A stretch of DNA of 7,318 bases from Paenibacillus_AK sp041641375. Lineage in GTDB: Bacteria; Bacillota; Bacilli; Paenibacillales; YIM-B00363. How positions within the stretch are numbered: position 1 is the stretch's first letter; every line of letters starts with the position of its first letter. The notes beneath the pieces are model-generated. The model saw only the letters and a list, made by a program, of their open reading frames with translations, was not told where the DNA came from and did not search any database. The position numbers were made by a program, and so were the translations under genes. The stretch lies in the NCBI GenBank assembly GCA_041641375.1, contig JBEPYM010000168.1, positions 1 through 7,318 of the forward strand, read 5' to 3'. Below are positions 1 through 6,201 of the stretch, one piece after another.

Positions 1-4
1 CGTC

Positions 5-1006
5 ATGACACGCACCTTGCTGATCGTTCCGGAAGTTTATCAGGGCAAGCTGCGCGAGGTAAGCCTTGAAGCGGCTGCTGCAGCAGCGCTTTGCGCCAGG
101 GAAGGCGACCGAATTGCTGCTGCGGTTGTCGGAGCAGCTGGAATCGCAGATCAGGTAGCGCCCGAGCTGGCCGATTCAGGAGCAGCTGCAATTTATGCGG
201 TGGAGCATACCGAATTGACCCGGTATCAGCCGGAGTCTTACGCCGCCGCGCTGCTGGCGATCATCGAGCATACGAAGCCGGACGCTGTGTTTCTGGGGCA
301 CACATCAATCGGAAGAGATGTTGCGCCTCTGCTTGCCGCCCGTCTGAACGCGGGTCAAATATCAGATGTCATCGCCATCGACACCGGAGACTCGTTGCCG
401 CAGTTTATTCGTCCGATCTATGCGGGCAAGGCGATTGAATCGCGGCGTTTTACGGCTTCAAGCGGTGAACCGTGGATTGTCACGATCAGACCGAACAACA
501 TCAAGCGCTCCGCCCTCAATCCCGCTGCGCAGCCGCTGCCCGTCACCAAGCTTGCTTATCCGGCTGTCGCGGTTCGGGCAAAGGTTATCGATGTCGTTCA
601 TCGGATTGCCGGACGCATCGACTTGTCCGAAGCGAAAATCGTTGTAGCTGGAGGGCGAGGCGTCAAGAGCGCGGAGGGCTTTCAGCCACTGCAGGAGCTG
701 GCGGAAGCGCTTGGCGGCGCGGTCGGCGCGTCGCGCGGCGCCTGCGATGCGGGTTATTGCGAGTATTCGCTGCAGATCGGGCAGACCGGCAAGGTCGTCA
801 CACCGGAGCTGTATATCGCCTGCGGCATATCCGGCGCCATTCAGCACTTGGCCGGCATGAGCGGCTCGCGTGTTATTGTGGCGATTAACAAAGACCCGGA
901 TGCACCGATCTTTGCGATTGCCGACTACGGCATCGTCGGCGATCTGTTCGAGGTCGTCCCCCTGCTTACCGCACAGATCCGTAAATCACTGCAATCGGAC
1001 GTGTAA
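5..1006 (+). CDS. etfA: Electron transfer flavoprotein, alpha subunit
   Basis: EtfA is the FAD-carrying subunit of the soluble EtfAB heterodimer. The dimer takes electrons from acyl-CoA and other flavin dehydrogenases and passes them to the respiratory chain or another acceptor. At 333 residues the protein is full length. Residues 1-185 form the alpha/beta N-terminal domain. Residues from about 205 form the C-terminal FAD domain, with the GGRGV turn (216-220), the GASRGACDAG segment (241-250), the IGQTGK loop (258-263) and the INKDPDAPIF stretch (294-303). Residues 269-295 fit the ETF alpha signature (LY-I-A-x-GISG-x-IQH ... VAIN). Start: the ATG at 5 gives the usual short N-terminus, but only four bases lie upstream, so no ribosome binding site can be seen. 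The ATG overlaps a TGA (6-8), consistent with translational coupling to an upstream gene, normally etfB, outside the window. The gene ends in TAA just before a strong hairpin. Identification is very secure; the physiological electron partner is not visible here. Confidence 0.97.
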   Translation: MTRTLLIVPEVYQGKLREVSLEAAAAAALCAREGDRIAAAVVGAAGIADQVAPELADSGAAAIYAVEHTELTRYQPESYAAALLAIIEHTKPDAVFLGHTSIGRDVAPLLAARLNAGQISDVIAIDTGDSLPQFIRPIYAGKAIESRRFTASSGEPWIVTIRPNNIKRSALNPAAQPLPVTKLAYPAVAVRAKVIDVVHRIAGRIDLSEAKIVVAGGRGVKSAEGFQPLQELAEALGGAVGASRGACDAGYCEYSLQIGQTGKVVTPELYIACGISGAIQHLAGMSGSRVIVAINKDPDAPIFAIADYGIVGDLFEVVPLLTAQIRKSLQSDV

Positions 1007-1011
1007 GCAGA

Positions 1012-1045
1012 CAACGGCTGCGCACCTCTCGATGCGCAGCCGTTG
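1012..1045. terminator. Perfect 13-bp hairpin between convergent etfA and dps
   Basis: Arms 1012-1024 and 1033-1045 are exact reverse complements (CAACGGCTGCGCA and its partner) around an 8-base loop. It lies 5 bases past the etfA stop and 14 bases past the dps stop on the other strand. Neither strand has a clear T-run after the stem, so it is not a textbook intrinsic terminator. Its placement between two convergent stops suggests a bidirectional terminator or an RNA 3'-end stabilising stem. Confidence 0.7.
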
Positions 1046-1059
1046 CGGTCTCCGACAAT

Positions 1060-1743
1060 CTATTGTAATTTCGGATTGAGCGGTCTTGCATGGGCGATAT
1101 CGTTCTGTCCGTCCAGCAGGTGAGTCATGCCGCGTACGAGCGAATCGTCTTCGAGCACGCTCCACAGATGGTAGCCGAGGTCCTCTCGAGCAAGTAAGAT
1201 CCCCTGCAGCACCTCGCTTGTCGCCCAATCATTCAATTCTTCCGCGCGTTTGATCGTTTTGCGCATCATCCCTTGAATTTTCAGCTCATGCTCCAGATCG
1301 TTGCGAAGGTAATCCCGCATCGTATAGCGCCCTTCGGGCTCGTGCTTGATATACGACAATTGATGCACGGCTTCCGGATGAGCCGTAGGGACGACGCCAA
1401 GACGCGCAACACGCTCCCCAATTTCGTCGATATGCTTGATCGTCTTTTCGCGGTGCTCATCCAGCAGCTCGTGAAGGCTTCCGAACGACTCGGCCCCTTC
1501 CGTCAGCCAGTGATGCTTGTTGTATTGGTGCAGCGCTACCGTCAGCGCACATTGATGCTCGTCAAGCTGCAGTCCCATCTCGAGACGTACCGCTTCCGGC
1601 AGCGAGATTCCCGACCCTTCGGAACGGACGGTGCGAGGCTGCTGGCGCAAAACCATATAACCGGGGTGGTTGGTCACATGTCCGGGCATCGACGGGTCAA
1701 AACCCGTACGGTCGAGCTTAAACTCTTCTTTGAAGGAATCCAT
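1060..1743 (-). CDS. DpsA-like ferritin-fold stress protein (Dps family)
   Basis: Dps proteins are 12-subunit cages that oxidise Fe(II), usually with H2O2, store the iron and shield DNA. The ferritin-like helical bundle runs from about residue 50 to 205. Residues that match the Dps intersubunit ferroxidase set are H78 (in HHW), H91 (LHE), D95, D106 and E110 (DEIGER), with the canonical 4-11-4 spacing after H91. The stretch H78 to H91 is 13 residues rather than the 12 I expect in Dps proteins, which implies a one-residue insertion in the loop. The segment from RLGVVPTAHPEA through EPEG to LRNDLEHE resembles the archaeal DpsA subgroup more than E. coli Dps. At 227 aa it is longer than a typical Dps of about 150-180, with an N-terminal extension of about 50 residues and a polar C-terminal tail. 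The ATG has an AGAGGAGA element upstream, but at a rather long spacing of about 12 bases. It is transcribed towards etfA and divergently from the unknown gene at 1875. The family is secure; ferroxidase activity and DNA binding are inferred. Confidence 0.88.
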   Translation of the reverse strand: MDSFKEEFKLDRTGFDPSMPGHVTNHPGYMVLRQQPRTVRSEGSGISLPEAVRLEMGLQLDEHQCALTVALHQYNKHHWLTEGAESFGSLHELLDEHREKTIKHIDEIGERVARLGVVPTAHPEAVHQLSYIKHEPEGRYTMRDYLRNDLEHELKIQGMMRKTIKRAEELNDWATSEVLQGILLAREDLGYHLWSVLEDDSLVRGMTHLLDGQNDIAHARPLNPKLQ

Positions 1744-1782
1744 CTTCTGTTTTCGTCTCCTCTGCTCAGTTGGAATCGATTT

Positions 1783-1797
1783 TGTGCTAGACGCACA
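1783..1797. promoter_or_regulatory. Short perfect palindrome in the dps/unknown divergent region
   Basis: TGTGC and GCACA flank a 5-base spacer between two divergently transcribed genes. Position and symmetry suit a regulator binding site acting on dps, on the unknown gene, or on both. It does not match the PerR/Fur consensus that I would expect for a dps operator. Five-base arms can arise by chance, so this is only a candidate. Confidence 0.3.
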
Positions 1798-1833
1798 TGG
1801 CTAGCTTCTCCCTGTGCTCGACTAATCATCCCA

Positions 1834-1857
1834 TGTCGGGGAACACTATCCGGGACA
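1834..1857. promoter_or_regulatory. Imperfect 9-6-9 inverted repeat upstream of the unknown gene
   Basis: TGTCGGGGA and TCCGGGACA pair at 7 of 9 positions around a 6-base centre, ending 17 bases before the ATG at 1875. It could be an operator or a leader hairpin. I could not place confident -35/-10 boxes for either divergent gene, so its relation to the promoters is unknown. Confidence 0.3.
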
Positions 1858-1865
1858 CCACTTGC

Positions 1866-1871
1866 GAGGAG
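1866..1871 (+). promoter_or_regulatory. Ribosome binding site fixing the start at 1875
   Basis: GAGGAG sits three bases before the ATG at 1875 as a block, or about five from its core. An in-frame ATG further upstream at 1797 has no comparable site and would place the intergenic palindromes inside the coding region, so the downstream start is preferred. Confidence 0.7.
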
Positions 1872-1874
1872 AAG

Positions 1875-2264
1875 ATGAATGTGAACGACAGCTTGCTGCA
1901 CGTTGCCGATTGGCTGAAAAATCACGAGAACAGAACGATTTCAATCCTGAAAAAGGAGCAGGGTGACAGCGACCGCGTGGAGCTCGAGTACCGAACCTTC
2001 ACCTTGCGCGACTCGGTTGCAGCCGATCCGGACGACTATGTAAGCAGACGCGCCTTGCTGCTGCACGGCACCGGAGCCTATATGAACGAAAGCGAGCTCG
2101 AGATGGTGCCGCTGCCCTCCTCCACCTATGAAATTGCGCTCCCCTCTGCAGACTTCGGAGCCTATGAAGCGGAAGGCGGGCTCATGATTGAAACCGACCG
2201 CGCCACCTATTTTCTCGAACCGCAAATTTCAAGGGAATACGAAAATAATTCGAATCATTTCTAA
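1875..2264 (+). CDS. Conserved-looking acidic protein of unknown function
   Basis: I do not recognise this protein. From the ATG at 1875 it is 129 residues long, acidic overall, with no signal peptide, membrane segment or cysteine cluster. Residues 4-30 look helical (SLLHVADWLKNHENRTISIL). Residues 34 onwards look strand-rich with alternating hydrophobics (VELEYRTFTL, STYEIALP, GGLMIETDRATYFLEP), ending in a polar tail. It looks like a small soluble alpha+beta domain. The reading is supported by GC-rich codon use like etfA and dps, by a good ribosome binding site and by a terminator right after the TAA. It is divergent from dps across 131 bases, so shared regulation in stress or stationary phase is possible but unproven. 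An upstream start at 1797 (155 aa) is the alternative and is less likely. Confidence 0.75.
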   Translation: MNVNDSLLHVADWLKNHENRTISILKKEQGDSDRVELEYRTFTLRDSVAADPDDYVSRRALLLHGTGAYMNESELEMVPLPSSTYEIALPSADFGAYEAEGGLMIETDRATYFLEPQISREYENNSNHF

Positions 2265-2274
2265 CATCTATACC

Positions 2275-2321
2275 AAAGCTCAGGTTAGACGCATGCATTG
2301 GTCCTACCCCGAGCTTTTTTT
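2275..2321 (+). terminator. Intrinsic terminator of the unknown gene
   Basis: AAAGCTC (2275-2281) pairs with GAGCTTT (2311-2317), and the inner arms 2283-2290 and 2301-2308 pair partly. The stem runs into seven T residues (2315-2321) on the plus strand, 10 bases after the stop codon at 2264. The 3' half overlaps the last codons and the TAG (2304-2306) of the convergent ABC gene. On the minus strand the T-run is lacking, so it mainly serves the plus-strand gene. Confidence 0.75.
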
Positions 2322-4013
2322 GTGATCCGTTTGTATGTGACGGCTTCTGCCGGATTCGACGACTTGGCCATCCCTCAATACATAGATGCGATCGCATTTT
2401 TCTATGGTAGACAAACGATGAGCGACTACAATCGTCGTTCTGTTCTGCATCAGCTGATGCAGAGCCTCCTGCACCTGTCGCTCCGACTCTGAATCTAGCG
2501 CTGAGGTAGCTTCATCCAGCAGCAGAATCGGTGCATGTTTCAGAAATGCTCTTGCAATGGCAATTTTCTGCCTCTGTCCTCCTGATAATTTGCTGCCGCG
2601 TTCGCCGATCAACGTGCCGTAGCCCTCAGGAAGTTGCATAATAAAATCATGTGCATTCGCAGCTTTGGCCGCAGCCTCAATCTCCTCCGAACTCGCATCC
2701 AGTCGACCTAATCGAATATTTTCTTCAATCGTATCATTGAACAAATACGCATCTTGGGGTACATAAGCAATTTGTTTGCGGATTTCTTCCAAGGACTGTT
2801 CAGCGAGCGTACGGCCGTTCACTGCAATCGTGCCGCTTTCAGGCGGATAAAAGCCAAGCAAAAGCTTAATTGCTGTGCTTTTCCCGCTGCCGCTTGCTCC
2901 CACGAGCGCTACTGTCTGTCCCTTGTTAACCCGAAGGTTGAAACCCTTAAGGATGTGTTCACCTTGATCACCATAGCGAAAATACACTCCTTTCATCTCG
3001 ATGGAGGAGTCATGAGGGTCGGCCGCGGGCATTCCGTACGTTCTCGGCTCCTCTTTTTCATCAAGAAATTGATAAACCCGTGACGAGGCGGCGAGCGAAT
3101 CCTGCACTTGAGGCAGGTATTCCCCCACCTGAAGAAAGGCTTGATTCAAACGTCTTTGTAAGCTCATAAAAGCAAATAACGTACCAAAAGTCGTCATATT
3201 CATAGAAGCAAGCCAAGCTCCGACCAGCAGTAAACCCAAGCTATTGGCCAATTCCATACTTGTGTTCACACCGGAAAGCATAGCCCCTATTCGAGAGCGT
3301 TTGATGGAAAATGACGCATTCTCATGATTGTGGGCTTCAAACCCTTTCCGAATCCTTGTACCGATATGAAAAAGTTTCAAGATATGAATGCCGGCAATCA
3401 TATTGTACAAATGTTCGGTCATCCTGCTGGCTGATGCCTGGATTTGTCCCCCTACCTTTCGAATTGGACGCGAAAATACGGTATTCACATACGCCGAGAC
3501 TCCGTTCACGACGATGAGCACAATCGATATTTGCCAATCCAGAATCAACATCGGAACTGCGGCAGCCGTCCCGTATATGAATGGGTAAATAAATCTCCGA
3601 ATTTTAGCTGTATACAATCCAGCCATTTTCTCCGTATCATTCAGTAGCATAGACACGAGTTGCCCGCTGTGCTTGAGCTCAAAATACCGGACCGGCAGTA
3701 AACTGCGGTGCCGAAAAACTGCCTTTTGGGCATCAGCGAGTCCCTCTCGTGCACATGCATTGTACATATATTGAAAAATAGGCACGAGAATAACGATCAC
3801 TGCAATAGAAAATAAAATGATGGCTAATCCTCTTGTAATAAGCGACAAGTCGCGTGATATCACAGCATCGATGATGTTTTTTACCATAAATGCTTCAATC
3901 ACGGTCATGCTCGCATAAATCACAGACATCCCCAAGATGCCGATGCTGAAACGCCACATCCTGGGACTCATAAAGTGCATCGCCCGAACAAATTCGGTTA
4001 CCGTCCCCCTCAT
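2304..4013 (-). CDS. ABC exporter half-transporter (membrane domain fused to ATPase)
   Basis: This is a type IV (MsbA/BmrA-like) exporter half-transporter of 569 aa, complete for the family. It would act as a dimer in the cytoplasmic membrane, pumping lipids, drugs or peptides outward; the substrate cannot be told from sequence. Residues 1-310 hold about six membrane helices (roughly 20-45, 60-85, 138-158, 160-182, 245-268, 275-300). Residues 337-555 are the ATPase: Walker A GASGSGKST (372-380), Q-loop Q420, signature LSGGQ (476-480), Walker B ILLLDE (496-501, catalytic E501), D-loop SALD and switch H532. All are consensus. The ATG overlaps the TGA of the preceding gene (ATGA, 4010-4013), and a GGAGGGG site lies just upstream, so the two are translationally coupled as in heterodimeric exporters. 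Since the partner gene is broken, this half may work alone as a homodimer or be non-functional. Confidence 0.93.
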   Translation of the reverse strand: MRGTVTEFVRAMHFMSPRMWRFSIGILGMSVIYASMTVIEAFMVKNIIDAVISRDLSLITRGLAIILFSIAVIVILVPIFQYMYNACAREGLADAQKAVFRHRSLLPVRYFELKHSGQLVSMLLNDTEKMAGLYTAKIRRFIYPFIYGTAAAVPMLILDWQISIVLIVVNGVSAYVNTVFSRPIRKVGGQIQASASRMTEHLYNMIAGIHILKLFHIGTRIRKGFEAHNHENASFSIKRSRIGAMLSGVNTSMELANSLGLLLVGAWLASMNMTTFGTLFAFMSLQRRLNQAFLQVGEYLPQVQDSLAASSRVYQFLDEKEEPRTYGMPAADPHDSSIEMKGVYFRYGDQGEHILKGFNLRVNKGQTVALVGASGSGKSTAIKLLLGFYPPESGTIAVNGRTLAEQSLEEIRKQIAYVPQDAYLFNDTIEENIRLGRLDASSEEIEAAAKAANAHDFIMQLPEGYGTLIGERGSKLSGGQRQKIAIARAFLKHAPILLLDEATSALDSESERQVQEALHQLMQNRTTIVVAHRLSTIEKCDRIYVLRDGQVVESGRSRHIQTDHKKSSG

Positions 4014-4015
4014 AG

Positions 4016-4022
4016 CCCCTCC
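4016..4022 (-). promoter_or_regulatory. Ribosome binding site for the coupled ABC gene
   Basis: On the minus strand GGAGGGG is embedded in the last codons of the upstream ABC gene (Glu-Gly-Leu-stop), immediately before the ATGA overlap. The GGAGG core is 4 bases from the start. It fixes the start of the 569-aa protein and supports translational coupling. Confidence 0.75.
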
Positions 4023-4918
4023 AACATCCTTACGCGATTTGCGTCCGTATTTTCACCTTCGACCTGCATGGAATAGAGCGTTGCATACCAACCTTTCTGG
4101 GCCATCAGGCTGTTGTGTGTTCCCTGCTCCACAATACGCCCCTCATGCATGGCAAAGATTTGATCGACATTGCGTATTGTAGATAGACGATGGGCAATGA
4201 ACAGAACAGTTCGGTTCCTCATGATCCTCTCCAGTGCTTCCTGCACCAACGCTTCCGAATTTGCATCCAGCGCGGAAGTCGGCTCGTCGAGAAGCAATAG
4301 TGGTGCATTTTTGAGAAAGGCCCTGGCAATCGTTATACGCTGCCGTTGACCCCCTGACAGCAAAATGCCACGTTCTCCCACATAAGTTTGATACCCTTCC
4401 TTCAATTCCGATACGAATTCATGAGCATTGGCCATCTTTGCCGCGTCAATGATTTCCCTGAGGCTTGCTCCTTGCTTGCCATGAGCGATGTTCTCCGCAA
4501 TCGTACCCGGAAACAAAAAGGCGTCTTGCGACACAAGAGAGATCTGAGCTCTTGCGTGTTCCAGGTCCCACTCCTGCAGAGGATGTCCCTTCAATACGAC
4601 TGCTCCTGTCGTTGGCTGAATAAAGCCGCAAATCAATTTGAACAAGGTGCTTTTACCGCATCCGCTGCTCCCGACAAAAGCCGTTCGGCTTCTTTCAGGA
4701 ATCGTAAAGCTGATGTTCGTTAGCGTCTCCTGGTGATCGCTGTAACGGAATGACACTGCATGGAAGGATAGTGCCGCGGCGTCAGCAGCACCTGCCTGCA
4801 ACTGTCCCCCACGTTCCTCGACAGGCATATTCAGCATTTGCCCAATCCGCTGCGAGGACACAGATGCCTCTTGAAGCTGACTAAGGGGTGCCACCAACAT
4901 TTTAACGAAAATATACGC

Positions 4919-4943
4919 TAAGCCTTTGGATGTACCCGGCTTA
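4919..4943. repeat. Perfect 6-bp inverted repeat at the ABC breakpoint
   Basis: TAAGCC (4919-4924) and GGCTTA (4938-4943) flank a 13-base loop and are followed on the plus strand by TCG and six T residues. The repeat sits where ABC homology stops in the truncated gene. It could be the remnant of a mobile-element end or of a terminator-like hairpin, or it may be chance. No transposase is present. Confidence 0.35.
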
Positions 4944-5052
4944 TCGTTTTTTCTTACTCTAAGGCTTCCCGTACCTACTTGTTGAGGTAGTACCAGCGAA
5001 GCTAACACCACCCGCAAAGTATATAGATACGAATGTATCATTTTCTCAGTTT

Positions 5053-5793
5053 TTAAACTAAGATTAATTTCAAGCCTGCGATTATAAGTACTCCTGCAAG
5101 TAATTTAAGAATGGTTGAATTTTGAACCTTCTGTTTGCTGCCAAACCATGATCCGATTACTCCACCTGTTACTGCAGCAATAGCCAAAAATGGAAGATAA
5201 GTAGGGAGTTCAAAAACGTTTGTCGATAGCCCCAAAAGTCCAGATATTGAGTTCACAAATATAAAGGCAGCTGATACACCGGAAGTTGTCTTAGCGCTAG
5301 CCCATCCCATAAATAGGAGTAACGGACTAAGAAAAATTCCACCACCTACACCTACTAATCCAGACAAAAATCCAATAATGACTCCTGCAATAACCGCCCC
5401 ATACCAAGGCATGCGCTTTTCTTTTTTCTCTGTATTGGAATTATTAAGCAATAACCGTCCCGCACTGAATAAAAGAATAACTCCTGCTATCCATTTGTAC
5501 CAATGACTAGGAACTGTCATTGCTCCCCCTAAGTAGGCACATGGGATTGCCGCTATACTGATTGGTAAAAATACAGACCACGAAAAACATCTTGCTCTAT
5601 AAAACCGAACTGTTGCGATACTTGAAACCAATATATTTAGAACAAGACCAATCGGCTTCATAAGCGCTGGCGATAAACCAAATAGAGCCATCACAGCCAA
5701 ATAGGCAGAGGCTCCTCCATGTCCGACTGATGAGTACAACGATGCGCCAATAAAAATAAGTAAACTTAGTAAAATGATATCAAATGTATCCAA
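5053..5793 (-). CDS. TauE/SafE (TSUP) family membrane permease
   Basis: This 246-aa integral membrane protein belongs to the sulfite exporter TauE/SafE family (TSUP, formerly UPF0721), which moves sulfite, sulfoacetate, organosulfur compounds or other small anions across the cytoplasmic membrane. It shows the family's duplicated architecture of about 8 helices in two related halves. Each half opens with a glycine-rich re-entrant motif: SSVGHGGASAYL (21-32) and SGLVGVGGGIFLSPLLL (144-160). A charged loop (NTEKKEKR, 120-127) separates the halves. Length is normal. The start is a TTG at 5793 supported by a GAGGGGA site 7 bases upstream; no in-frame ATG gives a better N-terminus. It lies 51 bases after the SMR gene and is probably co-transcribed. 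Nothing nearby (no sulfur genes, no rhodanese) indicates the substrate, so sulfite export is only the family default. Confidence 0.9.
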   Translation of the reverse strand: MDTFDIILLSLLIFIGASLYSSVGHGGASAYLAVMALFGLSPALMKPIGLVLNILVSSIATVRFYRARCFSWSVFLPISIAAIPCAYLGGAMTVPSHWYKWIAGVILLFSAGRLLLNNSNTEKKEKRMPWYGAVIAGVIIGFLSGLVGVGGGIFLSPLLLFMGWASAKTTSGVSAAFIFVNSISGLLGLSTNVFELPTYLPFLAIAAVTGGVIGSWFGSKQKVQNSTILKLLAGVLIIAGLKLILV

Positions 5794-5800
5794 AGATTTA

Positions 5801-5807
5801 TCCCCTC
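5801..5807 (-). promoter_or_regulatory. Ribosome binding site supporting a TTG start
   Basis: GAGGGGA on the minus strand lies 7 bases from the TTG at 5791-5793. The strong site and ideal spacing justify the non-ATG start of the TSUP permease. Confidence 0.75.
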
Positions 5808-5844
5808 ATCGATGAAGTATAAGTATGCTACATTCCATTCTTTT

Positions 5845-6171
5845 TTACTTTTGTTCTGCTGATAAAACTTTGAGGCCGATGATGCCAGCTATTATAAATA
5901 AAAAACAAAGAATCCTTAATATGCTTTTATCTTCACCGAGCATGATAATTCCATAGGTCGCAGTTCCAACTGCTCCGATTCCAACCCAAACGGCATAAGC
6001 TGTTCCGATTGGTATGGTGCGAGTAGCTAACGAGAGAAGATACATACTGACCACAATAAACGCGACGCAAAAGGCACTTGGGATAAGACGTGTAAAACCA
6101 TCTGTTTTCGGCATGGCAGCGGCATAAAATATTTCAGCAACTCCAGCAAGCACAAGATAAATCCAACCCAT
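5845..6171 (-). CDS. Small multidrug resistance exporter, Gdx/SugE-like (guanidinium type)
   Basis: This 108-aa, four-helix SMR protein works as an antiparallel dimer in the cytoplasmic membrane and exchanges protons for a cation. Overall similarity is to SugE/Gdx, whose known substrate is guanidinium, rather than to EmrE (the AYAVWVGIGAVGTA block and a C-terminal IAGIIGLKVLS). The central acid is E13. Other Gdx substrate-site residues are present: G10, S42, Y59 and W62. Position 16, Trp in Gdx, is Tyr here (EIFYA), and the usual Lys before the GF turn is displaced (MPKTDGF). The ATG has a GGAGG site 7 bases upstream. The gap to the YnfA-like gene is only 30 bases, so there is no room for a ykkC guanidine riboswitch directly in front, although one could lie upstream of the whole run. 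It ends 51 bases before the TSUP gene. A broader quaternary-ammonium substrate range is the alternative. Confidence 0.9.
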   Translation of the reverse strand: MGWIYLVLAGVAEIFYAAAMPKTDGFTRLIPSAFCVAFIVVSMYLLSLATRTIPIGTAYAVWVGIGAVGTATYGIIMLGEDKSILRILCFLFIIAGIIGLKVLSAEQK

Positions 6172-6201
6172 TCATCTACCTCCATCAAGAATATGATACC
6201 G

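Larger units (their letters stand above)
4010..5041 (-). pseudogene. 5'-truncated ABC exporter half: ATPase intact, membrane domain lost
   Basis: The open frame codes 343 residues where an intact half-transporter has about 570-600. The ATPase is complete: Walker A GSSGCGKS (124-131), Q-loop Q172, signature LSGGQ (228-232), Walker B LLLLDE (248-253, E253), D-loop SALD and switch H284. ABC-like sequence begins near residue 40-50 (LAYIFVKMLVAPLSQLQEASVSSQRI), which matches the end of the last membrane helix and the linker. Membrane helices 1-5 are missing. Residues 1-39, including a hydrophilic GSLRVRKNDKPGTSK stretch, do not look like an ABC membrane domain and are probably read from foreign sequence. 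The ATG at 5041 has only a weak upstream site (CTGAGAAA) and begins 11 bases after the TSUP stop, so any expression may be by read-through. Its 3' end overlaps the intact partner gene. It is most likely a decayed gene; a free ATPase subunit is possible but unlikely. A sequencing or assembly join could also explain the break. Confidence 0.82.

Noticed and set aside
458..847. Minus-strand and alternate-frame open frames inside etfA
   Set aside because: They overlap a full-length, motif-complete etfA and show the arginine/alanine-rich composition typical of shadow frames in GC-rich genes.
1797..1874. Longer start (ATG at 1797) for the unknown gene
   Set aside because: No ribosome binding site in front of it, and it would turn the intergenic palindromes into coding sequence; the ATG at 1875 has GAGGAG close upstream.
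1273..1878. Plus-strand 201-residue open frame opposite dps
   Set aside because: It is antisense to a well-supported Dps family gene, has arginine-rich, low-plausibility composition and no good ribosome binding site; it is a shadow of GC-rich coding sequence.
4930..5041. Group II intron or other ribozyme end at the ABC breakpoint
   Set aside because: I looked for a domain V-like stem and for intron-encoded reverse transcriptase fragments and found neither; a short frame here (ending in RYGKP-stop) has no start.
6172..6201. ykkC-type guanidine riboswitch before the Gdx-like gene
   Set aside because: Only 30 bases separate it from ynfA, too short for the aptamer; it could only exist upstream of the window edge.
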